The notes: generated by a model from the letters alone, not told the origin. 64,000 bases of DNA from Bacteriovoracaceae bacterium (GCA_947446575.1 CANFHC010000004.1:62001-126000), one strand, 5' to 3'; positions 49,609 through 60,132 are shown, counted from the first letter of the stretch. Numbers and translations are program-made.

Positions 49609-52113
49609 ATGTCAGACGAAAACAACACACCAATTAATCACGGAAATATCACACCCGTAGTTATTCAAGATGAGATGAAAAATTGTTATCTTGATTACGC
49701 TATGTCGGTAATCGTTGGCCGTGCCTTACCAGATGTTCGAGATGGTATGAAACCTGTTCACCGCCGCGTTTTATTTGCGATGGATTCATTAAATAACTAT
49801 CACAACAAACCATTCTTGAAATCAGCAAGAGTTGTTGGGGATATTATCGGTAAGTATCACCCTCATGGTGACTCTGCTGTGTACGGAGCAATCGTTCGTT
49901 TAGCCCAAGATTTCTCAATGAGATATCCGCTAGTCGATGGTCAAGGTAACTTCGGATCGATCGACGGCGATAACGCTGCGGCGATGAGGTATACAGAGAT
50001 CAGGATGAAGAAGCTATCAGAACAAATGATGGCCGATTTAGATAAAGAAACTGTAGACTGGCAACCCAATTATGACGACTCGTTAGTTGAACCAAAAGTA
50101 CTTCCAACAAAAATACCAAATCTTTTAATCAACGGTTCATCAGGGATCGCTGTAGGTATGGCGACAAATATTCCTCCTCATAATCTGACTGAGATTATGA
50201 ATGGATTATTAACTTTGATTGAAACACCAGCAACTTCAATTGATGAATTGATGAAAATTATTCCAGGACCTGACTTCCCTACTGCGGGGGCCATTCATGG
50301 AACAGAAGGAATTCGTTCTGCATACCACACAGGAAAAGGTGTACTGCAAATCAGAGCGAAAATGGACGTTGAACATAACGCTAAAAAAGATCGTGATTCA
50401 ATTGTTATCACGGAACTTCCTTACCAAGTTAACAAAGCAAAACTAATCGAGAGAATTGCTGAACTCGTTAACGAAAAAGAAATCACTGGAATTTCAGATC
50501 TTCGCGATGAATCTTCAAGAGAAGGGATTCGTGTTGTAATCGATCTTAAAAAAGGTGAAATCGCGACTGTTATTATTAATAAATTATACAAGTCGACTCC
50601 GCTGCAAACTTCATTTGGTATTATTTTCTTATCGATTGTTAACGGCCAACCAAAAGTTCTAAACATTAAAGAACAACTTCTGTATTTCTTAGATCACAGA
50701 AGAGAAATCGTTATTAGAAGAACTGTTTACGAATTAAAGAAAGCTAAAGAGCGCGCTCATATTTTAGAAGGTTTAAAAGTTGCCGTTGATAATATCGACG
50801 AAATCGTAGAGCTTGTTAAAAAATCTGAAGGACCTCTTCAAGCTAAAACAAAATTAATGAGTAACTACTCATTATCTGAAATCCAAGCGCAAGCTATTTT
50901 AGATATGAGACTACAACGCTTAACAGGTCTTGAGCGCGATAAAATCATTAAAGACTATAACGAGATCATGAAAGAGATTGCTCGTTTAGAATTAATTCTT
51001 GGATCTGATGAAGAAATTACAGCCATTATTAAAACAGAGTGCCAAGAAGTTCTAGAAAACTTCGGTGATAAAAGAAGAACTGAAATCGTCGCAAAAGCTG
51101 ACGAAATTCACATGGAAGATTTAGTAAAACAAGAAGACGTTATCGTTACTATCACTCACAAGGGATATGTAAAACGTATGGCGATGGATACATACCGCAC
51201 GCAAAAACGTGGAGGTACTGGAGTTAAAGGAGCTGATGGAGCAGATGATGATTTCTACACATCTATCTTCACGGCGAATACTCACTCTACTCTTTTTGTC
51301 TTCACGAACAAAGGCCAAGTATTCTCAATTAAGGTTTATAATATTCCAGAAGGAAATCGTACGACCAAGGGACGAAATATTGTTAACTTAATTCAACTTC
51401 CAGCTGGTGAAGCTGTTAAGAAAATTATGTGTATGCCAGATTCAATTGAAGGAAAATTCCTGATGATTGCTACTGAGAAAGGGATCGTTAAAAAATCTGA
51501 ACTTTCTGAATACAAAAATATCCGTCAATCAGGATTAACGGCAATTAAAATTATTGAAGGCGATAATCTTCTATCTGTTAGAATTACCGATGGATCTAAA
51601 GACGTCCTACTTTGTTCTTCATCTGGAAAAATTATTCGTTTTGCTGAAACAGACTGCCGTCCACTTGGTCGCGTGTCTCAAGGAGTAAAAGGAATTGAGC
51701 TTTCTGATGATGAAAAAATTATCGGTATGGAGATTATCGACGATACTGTTGAGATTTTATCAATCACAGCCAACGGATATGGAAAACGAACAAGTGCTTC
51801 AGAATACCGTAGGCAATCTCGCGGTGGTAAAGGAATCCTGGCGATGAGATTAACTGAGAAAAATGGAGATATAATCGACATTAAACCAGTAACAGATAAA
51901 GACGATCTAATGATCATTTCGGATAAAGGACAAGTTATCAGAACAAAAATTTCTGGTATCTCGTTGATGGGAAGAACTACTCAAGGTGTGCGTTTAATCA
52001 AACTTAAAGAAGGTGAATTAGTCGTAGCGGTTGAGAAAATTATCGATCCAGATGAAGAATTAGAAACAGAGGTAGCAGCTAGCAATGAAACTGCACCAAA
52101 AACTGAAGAATAA
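49609..52113 (+). CDS. gyrA: DNA gyrase subunit A
   Basis: GyrA cuts and reseals DNA. The 834-residue product has the catalytic tyrosine in [10 protein letters not shown], the QRDR at 87-110 ([11 protein letters not shown]) and the GyrA box QKRGGTG near 530. Gly93 occupies the position of E. coli Asp87, while Ser89 matches E. coli Ser83. The end overlaps the lipoprotein gene by 29 bases; an intrinsic terminator follows at 52122-52152. Confidence 0.97.
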   Translation: MSDENNTPINHGNITPVVIQDEMKNCYLDYAMSVIVGRALPDVRDGMKPVHRRVLFAMDSLNNYHNKPFLKSARVVGDIIGKYHPHGDSAVYGAIVRLAQDFSMRYPLVDGQGNFGSIDGDNAAAMRYTEIRMKKLSEQMMADLDKETVDWQPNYDDSLVEPKVLPTKIPNLLINGSSGIAVGMATNIPPHNLTEIMNGLLTLIETPATSIDELMKIIPGPDFPTAGAIHGTEGIRSAYHTGKGVLQIRAKMDVEHNAKKDRDSIVITELPYQVNKAKLIERIAELVNEKEITGISDLRDESSREGIRVVIDLKKGEIATVIINKLYKSTPLQTSFGIIFLSIVNGQPKVLNIKEQLLYFLDHRREIVIRRTVYELKKAKERAHILEGLKVAVDNIDEIVELVKKSEGPLQAKTKLMSNYSLSEIQAQAILDMRLQRLTGLERDKIIKDYNEIMKEIARLELILGSDEEITAIIKTECQEVLENFGDKRRTEIVAKADEIHMEDLVKQEDVIVTITHKGYVKRMAMDTYRTQKRGGTGVKGADGADDDFYTSIFTANTHSTLFVFTNKGQVFSIKVYNIPEGNRTTKGRNIVNLIQLPAGEAVKKIMCMPDSIEGKFLMIATEKGIVKKSELSEYKNIRQSGLTAIKIIEGDNLLSVRITDGSKDVLLCSSSGKIIRFAETDCRPLGRVSQGVKGIELSDDEKIIGMEIIDDTVEILSITANGYGKRTSASEYRRQSRGGKGILAMRLTEKNGDIIDIKPVTDKDDLMIISDKGQVIRTKISGISLMGRTTQGVRLIKLKEGELVVAVEKIIDPDEELETEVAASNETAPKTEE

Positions 52114-52897
52114 ATTTATTGGGGTAGTGATTCTAATCACTACCCTTTTTTTAGCCTCGTGCGATTTCACACCACCAATTAATCGCAAGATTATTGACGC
52201 CCAAAACTACATCACTGAACAAAAATATAATAAAGCAGCTTTTCTCTATGAAGATATTTTAAAGAGTAATCCTGGTCCAGAATTACGTTTAAAAATTTGT
52301 TATCAGTTAGGAGAATTGTATTCGATCTATTTAGGGGAATATAAAAAATCAGTTTATTACTATAATGAAGTAAAAGATCTGACCGAAGATCCATTATGGT
52401 TAATTAAAACTGAAGAAAAACTCGCTGAAATAAATTTTAATTATAGAAAGAATTATAAAGATGCGATTAAGAACTATGTGAAGCTTTCAGAGTTTACTCC
52501 GAAGCTGAAAAAATATGATTATTTTCAGCTGCAAATAGCACTGTCTTATTATTATTTAAATAATACCGACGAAGCGATAAAGCAACTCACAAAAATTCAA
52601 ACTGACACCAATCACGAATATTTCGTCCGCTCATTTTATTATCTGGGTCTCATCTATTTTGAGAAAAAAGATTTCAACAAGGCTTTATTTGTTTGGTCTG
52701 AGTACTTGAAGCGCGAGACAAAAAAAGAATATATAGTTCAAGCAAAATTTTTAGTCGCAAATATTTATGAGTCTACTGAAAATCTTAAAATGGCCTATGA
52801 TATTTATTATTCTATTGCCAACGATTATCCAAATCCTGATGTTATCCAAAATCGACTATCGGCCCTGTATGAGCGACGCGTTTCTCGCCGGAGATAA
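52085..52897 (+). CDS. TPR-repeat lipoprotein
   Basis: The 270-residue product has a lipoprotein signal (basic [11 protein letters not shown], hydrophobic core, lipobox LASC) followed by tetratricopeptide-like helices (for example [30 protein letters not shown]). Resembles the outer-membrane BamD/YfgM-type TPR lipoproteins, but family is not certain. AGAGGTAG lies about 9 bases upstream of ATG inside gyrA. Its signal codons contain a gyrA terminator. Confidence 0.8.
   Translation: MKLHQKLKNKFIGVVILITTLFLASCDFTPPINRKIIDAQNYITEQKYNKAAFLYEDILKSNPGPELRLKICYQLGELYSIYLGEYKKSVYYYNEVKDLTEDPLWLIKTEEKLAEINFNYRKNYKDAIKNYVKLSEFTPKLKKYDYFQLQIALSYYYLNNTDEAIKQLTKIQTDTNHEYFVRSFYYLGLIYFEKKDFNKALFVWSEYLKRETKKEYIVQAKFLVANIYESTENLKMAYDIYYSIANDYPNPDVIQNRLSALYERRVSRRR
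52122..52152 (+). terminator. Intrinsic terminator of gyrA inside the lipoprotein signal peptide codons
   Basis: A perfect 11-bp stem GGGTAGTGATT (52122-52132), loop CT, AATCACTACCC (52135-52145), then seven T (52146-52152). It starts 8 bases after the gyrA stop and encodes VVILITTLF in the next gene's signal peptide. Confidence 0.8.
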
Positions 52898-52900
52898 ATA

Positions 52901-53110
52901 GTGATCAATAAAATAAAAAATACGAAATGGATAAAAATTATGGGTCTTGCCATGAGTTTGCCCTCAACTATTTTTATTTCCATTTGGGGCTCTATGCAAT
53001 TGGCGAAAATGCATATAATAAGTGAAACAGTTGCAATTATTTTATTTCTTGTCATCATCGGCAATATACTTTTTCTAATGGTTTACTATGCTAACAAGCG
53101 CAAAGATTGA
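52901..53110 (+). CDS. AtpZ-like small membrane protein
   Basis: A 69-residue protein from GTG 52901 (GGAG 7 bases upstream) with two membrane segments (about 13-34 and 43-63) and a basic tail. Size, two-helix layout and position before atpI-like and atpB fit AtpZ. It overlaps the following gene by 23 bases. Confidence 0.55.
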   Translation: MINKIKNTKWIKIMGLAMSLPSTIFISIWGSMQLAKMHIISETVAIILFLVIIGNILFLMVYYANKRKD

Positions 53111-53447
53111 TCTAAAAAAATATTTCCTATATTCAACTAGCCTACTACTTATCGCCTTCGCTTCAAGTAGATCACAAAAAGAATATCTCAGTCTTTTGAT
53201 TGTTTTTTTTGCAGCATGTCTAAATCAATGGATGCTTGTAACAGCAGTACGAGACGCATCAAAAAGTGCAGTAACTGGCGTTCCGGCTAACAAACTAAAG
53301 ATGCTTTTTTTGATTATTGGTAAGGTCGCCGTCATAGCGGGCGCCTTAATTTTTAGTGTACAAATTATGGGGAACAGGGTAATTATTCCTGTATTAATTT
53401 ACGTATTACAAATAGCTGTCCTCTACCTGAGTTTCAAAAAAACTTAG
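53088..53447 (+). CDS. atpI: AtpI-like membrane protein
   Basis: The 119-residue product has four hydrophobic segments and sits directly before atpB, as AtpI (a c-ring assembly helper) does. The sequence itself gives little certainty. It overlaps the AtpZ-like gene. Confidence 0.6.
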   Translation: MLTSAKIDLKKYFLYSTSLLLIAFASSRSQKEYLSLLIVFFAACLNQWMLVTAVRDASKSAVTGVPANKLKMLFLIIGKVAVIAGALIFSVQIMGNRVIIPVLIYVLQIAVLYLSFKKT

Positions 53448-53469
53448 AGCGGATCTAGGATTTAAAGAT

Positions 53470-54279
53470 ATGAAAAAACTCTTAACATTTTGTGCTTTAG
53501 CACTTTCAAGTTCTACTGTTTTTGCAAGCGAAGGTTTTACTTGGCTTTCAAAAGCAGCAACAGTCTCTGGAGTTGAAGAAGCTTTTCATAACCAAGGGAT
53601 TCATCACTTCGAACATATCCTTACTTTCTCTTTAGTGGGAATTGCTCTTTTGGTTTGTGGAATTCTTTACCGTTCAAAAGTATCAAACGTAGAAGCAGCA
53701 GCTGTTCCTGAAGCAGGAATCACTTTCAGAAATATTACAGAATTATACGGAACTTTCATCATGGCCCAGTGTCGTGCTGTTCTTGGAGAAAAAGATGCTC
53801 CAAAATATTTTTCTTTCGTAGCTACGATCTTCATTTTAATTTTCTTATCAAATGCAATTGGATTGATTCCTGGATTTTTACCTCCAACTGAATCAGTAAA
53901 TACTACACTTGCTCTTGGTATCTTCTCTTTCCTTTACTTCAACATTAAAGGTTGTAAAGAAATGGGAACATTGAATTACCTAAAACACTTTGCTGGACCA
54001 CTTTGGTACATGGCAATTTTGATTTTCCCTATCGAAATTATTTCAACTTGTATTCGTCCAATATCTCTTACTCTTCGTTTATACGGAAACATGTATGGAG
54101 ATCATATGGTTCTTGGAATTTTCTCTGAGCTAGTGCCAGTAGGAGTTCCAGTAATCTTTATGCTTTTAGGATTAATGGTTTCATTTATCCAGGCTTACGT
54201 ATTTATTATGCTTTCAATGGTCTATGTTAGTTTAGCTACTGCTCATCACGATCATGATGAACACCACGCTCACCACTAA
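53470..54279 (+). CDS. atpB: ATP synthase a subunit
   Basis: The a subunit carries the proton half-channels. The 269-residue product has the essential Arg in ISLTLRLYGNMYGDHMVLG, multiple membrane segments, an N-terminal signal-like leader (MKKLLTFCALALSSSTVFAS) and a His-rich tail (HHDHDEHHAHH). First of the two main F0 genes, separated by 20 kb from F1. Confidence 0.95.
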   Translation: MKKLLTFCALALSSSTVFASEGFTWLSKAATVSGVEEAFHNQGIHHFEHILTFSLVGIALLVCGILYRSKVSNVEAAAVPEAGITFRNITELYGTFIMAQCRAVLGEKDAPKYFSFVATIFILIFLSNAIGLIPGFLPPTESVNTTLALGIFSFLYFNIKGCKEMGTLNYLKHFAGPLWYMAILIFPIEIISTCIRPISLTLRLYGNMYGDHMVLGIFSELVPVGVPVIFMLLGLMVSFIQAYVFIMLSMVYVSLATAHHDHDEHHAHH

Positions 54280-54315
54280 TAGAAAACCGAACTTTAACTT
54301 TTTTAGGAGACACTT

Positions 54316-54648
54316 ATGTCAAAGAAAATGATGGCCCTTATCTCTACTCTAGCTTTCCTTGCACTTACTGGTGCTGCATTCGCTCAAGAAGGTGCTGCTG
54401 CTGCTGCATCTACTGGTGGTGGATGGTTAGGATCTGATACTGCTACAAAATATTTCGCTTACTTCTTCGCACTAGGACTTGCAGTTTACGGTGGTACAAC
54501 TGGTCAATCAAAAGCTGCTGCTGTAGCTCTTGAAGGAATCGCACGTAACCCAGCTGCTGCTGATAAAATCCAAACTCCAATGATTATTGCTCTTGCTCTT
54601 ATGGAGTCACTTGTAATTTTCGCTCTTATTTCTTCTAAACTTGTTTAA
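54316..54648 (+). CDS. atpE: ATP synthase c subunit with signal-peptide-like leader
   Basis: The 110-residue product has a leader (MSKKMMALISTLAFLALTGAAFAQ, then AAAAAST), then the two-helix hairpin with LEGIARNPAA loop. The ion-binding Glu is in LALMESLVIF. The helix-1 Gln and the Ser after Glu recall Na+-type c subunits, but the usual Thr is replaced by Leu, so coupling ion cannot be decided from sequence. Followed by a strong terminator. Confidence 0.95.
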   Translation: MSKKMMALISTLAFLALTGAAFAQEGAAAAASTGGGWLGSDTATKYFAYFFALGLAVYGGTTGQSKAAAVALEGIARNPAAADKIQTPMIIALALMESLVIFALISSKLV

Positions 54649-54670
54649 TCATAAAAAGAAAAATTAAGAT

Positions 54671-54702
54671 AAAAAAAGGGGAGCCTAGGCTTCCCTTTTT
54701 TA
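54671..54702. terminator. Bidirectional intrinsic terminator
   Basis: AAAAAGGG-GAGCC and GGCTTCCCTTTTTT form a stem with A-run before and T-run after, so it can end both atpE and the convergent methyltransferase gene. Confidence 0.85.
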
Positions 54703-54742
54703 TGTATGCAAATTATTGGCAAAGGCGTGCAGAATATAATTT

Positions 54743-55498
54743 TTAGAGTAAGCTCATGTGTGAAAGAAAAATAGCAGCAGCGTTTGCTGCATTTAAGTGA
54801 GCAACTTGTGGATTTATTTTAATTTTTAGAATGATGTCGGATAGATCCAAGATGTCGTGATCAACCCCGTGTCCTTCACTTCCAATTATCAAAACACATT
54901 TTTTGGGAAAATTAAAAGTAGCAAGATCTATTGAGCGATCGATATTGGCGGTGGAAATTATAGTGTAGCCAAGATTCCTAAGTTTCTGAAAATCAGTTCG
55001 AACATCTTTAGAGTGATTTGATTTCATTGCAAAAATATTTCCCATGGAAACACGAATGCATCTTCTTAAAAACGGAGAACAAGTTTTTTCATCAGTAATT
55101 ATTGAATTGATATTAAATCCAGCCGCAGAGCGAACAATGCTGCCCACATTCTCAGGGGAACTTAATCCGTTTAAAAGAATGATTCGGTTATCAAGGTATT
55201 CAAGTTTTGTATCAGCTGGTTTTTCAATGAGGAAAAGAACTTCGAATTCAATTTTAAATCCCGCGATAGATTCTAATATTTCTTTTGAAGCAATAAAGTT
55301 TGAATCAAAATTGAGTGAATATTTTTCAGCAAAAGATTTTGTGGATAAAGTCTTGAGTACAGCCCTTTTACTGTGGATAAACTGCAAAAATAATTTTTCG
55401 GATTCACAAACAACTAAATTATTGTCATGAAGAACACGATCGCGCATTTGAGTGAACTCAAGAATGCGCGGATCATCTGAAGATGTTATTTCAATCAT
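54743..55498 (-). CDS. SpoU-family RNA 2'-O-methyltransferase
   Basis: The 251-residue product has the three SpoU motifs: LSSPENVGSIVRSAAGF (motif 1), IGSEGHGV (motif 2) and AHLNAANAAAIFLSH (motif 3). These knot-fold enzymes methylate rRNA or tRNA ribose; the exact target is unclear (RlmB- or TrmH-like). It overlaps uvrA by 4 bases. Confidence 0.85.
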   Translation of the reverse strand: MIEITSSDDPRILEFTQMRDRVLHDNNLVVCESEKLFLQFIHSKRAVLKTLSTKSFAEKYSLNFDSNFIASKEILESIAGFKIEFEVLFLIEKPADTKLEYLDNRIILLNGLSSPENVGSIVRSAAGFNINSIITDEKTCSPFLRRCIRVSMGNIFAMKSNHSKDVRTDFQKLRNLGYTIISTANIDRSIDLATFNFPKKCVLIIGSEGHGVDHDILDLSDIILKIKINPQVAHLNAANAAAIFLSHMSLL

Positions 55499-58311
55499 GC
55501 TTTAAGAACTTTTTTTAGGTATTTACCAGTGTGTGACTTAGGATTTTTTGCAACTTGCTCTGGAGTTCCCTCTGCAACAATATCGCCACCGCCACTTCCG
55601 CCTTCAGGGCCAAGATCAATTACCCAGTCTGCCGTTTTAATAACATCGAGATTGTGTTCGATAATTAAAAGCGTGTGACCTTGTTCAACCAATTGTTGAA
55701 GAGCCGAAAGAAGTATTTTTATATCTTGAAAATGAAGACCTGTTGTTGGTTCATCTAGAACATAAAGACAATGGCCCTTAGTTCGTTTTGATAATTCTCG
55801 AGAAAGTTTTAATCGTTGCGCTTCCCCGCCAGAGAGTGTTGTTGCTGGTTGACCAAGTTTCATATAGCCCAAGCCAACGGAGTTTAGCGTGCTTAATACT
55901 CTTTGAAGTTTAGTGTGGTTTTTAAAAAACTCAGCTCCTTCTTCAATAGACATATCAAGAACTTCAGAAATATTTTTGCCTTTATAAAGAACAGATAAAG
56001 TTTCTGGATTATATCTCCTACCTTTGCATTCAGTACAAGTAATATAAACATCTGGAAGGAAGTGCATTTCAATCTTCTTTACACCGTTTCCTTCACACTC
56101 TTCGCAGCGACCACCTTTAACGTTAAAGCTAAAGCGACCTATTTTATATCCACGAATTTGAGATTCGTTAGTTGAAGCATAGATTTCTCTTATGTCGTCA
56201 AATAACCCAGTATATGTTGCCGGATTAGAATGAGGAGTTCTTCCGATTGGAGATTGATCGAGTTCTATAATTGTTTTTATTTCATCGACACCAGTAAGCG
56301 AGTTGTAGTTAGCTTTTTGGTAGAGAGTTTTATGAGTATTTGTTAAATGTGTTTTAACTGCAGGCACGAGTATTCTGTGAATCAAAGTTGATTTTCCGGA
56401 ACCACTAACACCAGAGACGCAAACTAATCCACCGAGAGGAAATGCGACAGAAAGATTTTTAATATTGTGTTCGTGAGCACCATTAAGTTTTAAAAACTTT
56501 GTAGCTTTTTTTCTAACGGCTGGTGTTTCTATTCTTTGGTCACCAGAAAGAAATTTAGCTGTCAGAGATTTTTTATTTTTTAAAATTTGGGGAATTGTTC
56601 CATGAGCAACAACTTCTCCACCGTGAATACCTGCCCCTGGGCCCATATCAATTAAATAATCTGAAGCTAACATTGTGTCTTCATCGTGTTCGACAACTAA
56701 AACAGTATTTCCAATATCGCGTAATGATTTGAGCGTTTTAATTAATCGGTCATTATCTCTTTGGTGTAAACCAATACTTGGTTCATCTAAAACATAGAGA
56801 ACGCCAGAAAGAGCAGAACCAATTTGAGTCGCGAGGCGAATACGTTGAGATTCACCACCTGATAAAGTCATCGCTCCACGATTGAGTGTGAGATAGTTTA
56901 GGCCAACGTCCAAAAGAAAACGCAGACGAGAAACAATTTCTTTTAAAAGCTTATCGGCAATTATTTTTTTCTCTCCATCAAGCTTAATGGCCGTTAAATA
57001 GTCAAAGCATTCAGCGATAGAAAGGGTACAAAGATCCATGATGTGCTTGTCACCAATCTTAGTTGAAAGCGCTACGCGGTTTAGGCGAAGTCCATGGCAA
57101 CTAGGACAAGTTTTAATGTTCATGAGTTTTTCAAGTTCGATGCGAACTTTATCAGAACCAGATTCTAAAAACTTTTTTTCTAACCAAGCAGATAGACCTG
57201 GAAATGCTTTTGAAAATTCAAAGTGAGAATTTTCTGAAGTAAATGAATAGCGGTATACTTTTTCAGTTCCGTTAAAAAGAATATTGGTCATTTTTTTAGG
57301 AAGTTTTTTGAAAGGGACACTTACATCCACCCCTTCTTCTTCAGCAATTGTCTCAACCATCTTATAAAGAAAAGAATTTCGTTTTGATAATGGAGTAATT
57401 GCTCCTTCAAGCAAGGGAAGGTTTTCGTCAAAAATCATAAGGTCGATATCGAAAGTTTTAGTCTCGCCTAATCCGTTACAGACTTCACATGCACCAATAG
57501 GTGAGTTAAAAGAAAATAATCGAGGCTCTAATTCTGGAAAAACTTTATCACCTTTTGTAGACTTGTTGTGTTCTGAAAAAGTTAATTCTTTTTTATCATC
57601 TACAAGAATGGTTACGTTTCCTTCACCAAGCTTGAGAGCATATTCAATTGAGTCTGCCGTGCGTTTATCGATATCATCTTTAATAACGATTCGATCAACA
57701 ACGATATCGAATTGAAATTTACCTTTTGGAGCTTTGGTTGATTCATCGATTTGAATCAGTTCCCCGTTGAGGCGTGCTCGTGAAAATCCCATGGTTAAGA
57801 ATTTAGAGAGAAGATCTTTAAATTTAATTTTGTCGTTATAAGGAATTGTAGCTAAAATTTGTAGTTTGGTTTTATCACCAAGCTTCAATACTTCTTTCGT
57901 AATTTGAGTTGGCGTATATCTTCTAACTTCTAATCCCGTGTCTGGATCATAAAGAGTTCCAATGCGGGCATAAAGAACGCGGAGGTAATCGTATATTTCT
58001 GTCGTTGTTCCAACAGTTGAACGTGGGTTTTTACTCGAAGTCTTTTGATCAATGGCAATTGCTGGAGATAAGCCAGTTATCGATTCAACTTCTGGAGGTT
58101 GATATTGACCTAAAAATTGGCGAGCGTAACTTGAAAGCGATTCAATATAACGGCGCTGTCCTTCAACATAAATGGTATCAAAGGCCAATGAAGATTTTCC
58201 TGAACCAGAGGGCCCAGTAATTACGGTTAAAGTATTTTTTGGAATGCTAATGGTGACGTCTTTAAGATTGTGAACGGCAGCTTTAACAATATTAATTTCG
58301 TTGATCGACAC
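55495..58311 (-). CDS. uvrA: UvrABC damage-recognition subunit UvrA
   Basis: UvrA starts nucleotide excision repair. The 938-residue product has two Walker A loops (GPSGSGKS and SGVSGSGKST), the CxxC zinc modules (CEVC...CPSC and CEEC...CTEC) and two LSGGEAQR/LSGGESQR signatures. Start is GTG 58311, with GAGG 6 bases upstream, overlapping pdxA by 20 bases. Confidence 0.97.
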   Translation of the reverse strand: MSINEINIVKAAVHNLKDVTISIPKNTLTVITGPSGSGKSSLAFDTIYVEGQRRYIESLSSYARQFLGQYQPPEVESITGLSPAIAIDQKTSSKNPRSTVGTTTEIYDYLRVLYARIGTLYDPDTGLEVRRYTPTQITKEVLKLGDKTKLQILATIPYNDKIKFKDLLSKFLTMGFSRARLNGELIQIDESTKAPKGKFQFDIVVDRIVIKDDIDKRTADSIEYALKLGEGNVTILVDDKKELTFSEHNKSTKGDKVFPELEPRLFSFNSPIGACEVCNGLGETKTFDIDLMIFDENLPLLEGAITPLSKRNSFLYKMVETIAEEEGVDVSVPFKKLPKKMTNILFNGTEKVYRYSFTSENSHFEFSKAFPGLSAWLEKKFLESGSDKVRIELEKLMNIKTCPSCHGLRLNRVALSTKIGDKHIMDLCTLSIAECFDYLTAIKLDGEKKIIADKLLKEIVSRLRFLLDVGLNYLTLNRGAMTLSGGESQRIRLATQIGSALSGVLYVLDEPSIGLHQRDNDRLIKTLKSLRDIGNTVLVVEHDEDTMLASDYLIDMGPGAGIHGGEVVAHGTIPQILKNKKSLTAKFLSGDQRIETPAVRKKATKFLKLNGAHEHNIKNLSVAFPLGGLVCVSGVSGSGKSTLIHRILVPAVKTHLTNTHKTLYQKANYNSLTGVDEIKTIIELDQSPIGRTPHSNPATYTGLFDDIREIYASTNESQIRGYKIGRFSFNVKGGRCEECEGNGVKKIEMHFLPDVYITCTECKGRRYNPETLSVLYKGKNISEVLDMSIEEGAEFFKNHTKLQRVLSTLNSVGLGYMKLGQPATTLSGGEAQRLKLSRELSKRTKGHCLYVLDEPTTGLHFQDIKILLSALQQLVEQGHTLLIIEHNLDVIKTADWVIDLGPEGGSGGGDIVAEGTPEQVAKNPKSHTGKYLKKVLKA

Positions 58312-59200
58312 TTATTACCTCGAAGGCTTGTTTAAACAGATAGAGCATACCAGAAATATTCGCTTTATTTTTACCATATAATTCAAATGCAGTGCCATGA
58401 TCAACACTTAGACGTAAGAATGGTAAACCCAAAGTTATATTAAGTCCTAGAAGACCATATAGGGATTTGAATTGAGCAAGTCCCTGATCGTGATGCATAT
58501 AAACGAGAAGTTGTTTTTTTGAATCATCATGTAGATAGTGAAGCGTATCTCCAGAGACGGGGCCCTTAAATATTTTTCCATAACTTTTTTCAAGCTTTAA
58601 AATAGCTTGTTTAATATACTTTTCCTCATCACCTAAAATACCATTTTCTCCAGCATGGGGATTTATCCCAGAAAAAATAACTTCATCAAAACTATTAAAA
58701 TATTTTTTAAAGTTCTCTAGTGTAATTTTAACTTTGTTGACTATTAAGTCTTCAGTAATAGTTTTAGAAATGTCTTTAATAGCGATATGGTCAGTAACAA
58801 GTAGTACATTTTGAGCAAGGCCTTTAAACGTCATTGAGATATTTTTATTATTGAAATAACTTCTAAAAAATTCCGTATAGCCAGCTAAGTTAACATTGTT
58901 ATAAACAAGTTGGTCTTTAGATGTTGGTAGGGTTATTAAAATATCTTCTGGTTTAATTAGATCAAGCGCTGTTAAAAGTGAGTTCGTCGATGAAAAAGAG
59001 GTGCTTTCAATGTTTTCAATAATAGCAAGTTCAGAAAAAAGTTTAGAACTTAAATTTAAATCGTTAAAGTTTTTTTCTAGATCTGCCTTTTTTACAATTA
59101 GCTTAATTAGTTTCTTCTCTTCTTTGGATAGAAGAAGATACGTTTTTAAAAATATTTCAAGGCCAATTCCTGATTCATGACCTTCAGTAACGTAGATCAT
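58292..59200 (-). CDS. pdxA: PdxA-like dehydrogenase (4-hydroxythreonine-4-phosphate)
   Basis: PdxA makes the pyridoxal phosphate precursor. The 302-residue product has INPHAGENG, MHHDQGL and GLPFLRLSVDHGTAFEL, with the three metal histidines (in TDH, NPHAG and VDHG). The N-terminus is divergent (EGHESGIGLE instead of GDPAGIGPE) and the GHTE motif reads GYTE. It may be a PdxA paralogue with altered substrate. Confidence 0.75.
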   Translation of the reverse strand: MIYVTEGHESGIGLEIFLKTYLLLSKEEKKLIKLIVKKADLEKNFNDLNLSSKLFSELAIIENIESTSFSSTNSLLTALDLIKPEDILITLPTSKDQLVYNNVNLAGYTEFFRSYFNNKNISMTFKGLAQNVLLVTDHIAIKDISKTITEDLIVNKVKITLENFKKYFNSFDEVIFSGINPHAGENGILGDEEKYIKQAILKLEKSYGKIFKGPVSGDTLHYLHDDSKKQLLVYMHHDQGLAQFKSLYGLLGLNITLGLPFLRLSVDHGTAFELYGKNKANISGMLYLFKQAFEVISVDQRN

Positions 59201-59214
59201 TTTGAGCCTTGGGC

Positions 59215-60132
59215 TTAAAGAGATATTTTAATGTAGTGTTTGTTTCTTTCGCGATCAAACCAAACAGCAGCTTCATTTTTTACAGCAACTTCAAATAAAT
59301 CATCTCTGATTTTGTCTTTTTGCTTGGTGAAGGCTTCAGATTCAACAAGATCTTTTTTTGCAACATAAAAAATGTGGTGTTGACCATTAAGCGTAATGGC
59401 CGCAGAAGCCGCACCTTCGTCTGTATGTTTTAAAAGATTTTTTAACTCAGGAGCAATGCCCTCTTCTGTGATTTCATCTAAATTGGCAGAAGTGAGAGTT
59501 GAGAAAGATTCAGGTAAAACACTGTTGATTCTATATTGCTTAACAACTTCTTCCATTTGTCCTTTTTCAAGTTTAGGCTGAACATCTTTTCCGATCGAAT
59601 AATCAATCAATGTGTATTTAAAATTCAAACGAGAATCTTTGATATTGTTTTTGAAATAAGTATTTTTTACGTCTTGTTCTGAAACAGAAATTGTTGGAGA
59701 AACAACTCTGTTAATAAAGTAACTGTATTCTATCGCTTCTCTCAACGTTTCAAAATATTCGTCAAATGTTGAGCCTTGTTGTTTTAAAAAAACCATTAAA
59801 GCTTTGCGATCAACATTTAGTCTTTTCTCATTTGATTTGATTTGTGCTTCAACTTGATCATCAGTGATTGAATATCCAAGTTCGGTAAGTTTTGTGCGTA
59901 TTAAGAATTTGTTTATTGAAATGTTTAAAACTTCTTCTGATGTATAAGAAGTTTTGTCATAAATCATAGGAGCGACATTTTTCTTAATAGCTAAGCTTTT
60001 ATTTACGCGATTAATTTGTGAAAGAGTAATGATATTATCGTCAATGATTGCAGAAATTTTATCTAGAAGCTTAGCTTCAGCGCTTGCATGAAAAATTGCG
60101 ATGGTCATTAAAAGGCTAATTAGTGATTTCAT
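59215..60132 (-). CDS. SurA-type periplasmic chaperone without clear parvulin domain
   Basis: Start at ATG 60132 (GGTAG upstream), giving MKSLISLLMTIAIFHASAEA, a signal peptide. The 305-residue product begins like SurA N-terminal domain (DKISAIIDDNIITLSQINR) and a C-terminal region that should be parvulin is degenerate. Chaperone for outer-membrane proteins is likely. Confidence 0.75.
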   Translation of the reverse strand: MKSLISLLMTIAIFHASAEAKLLDKISAIIDDNIITLSQINRVNKSLAIKKNVAPMIYDKTSYTSEEVLNISINKFLIRTKLTELGYSITDDQVEAQIKSNEKRLNVDRKALMVFLKQQGSTFDEYFETLREAIEYSYFINRVVSPTISVSEQDVKNTYFKNNIKDSRLNFKYTLIDYSIGKDVQPKLEKGQMEEVVKQYRINSVLPESFSTLTSANLDEITEEGIAPELKNLLKHTDEGAASAAITLNGQHHIFYVAKKDLVESEAFTKQKDKIRDDLFEVAVKNEAAVWFDRERNKHYIKISL

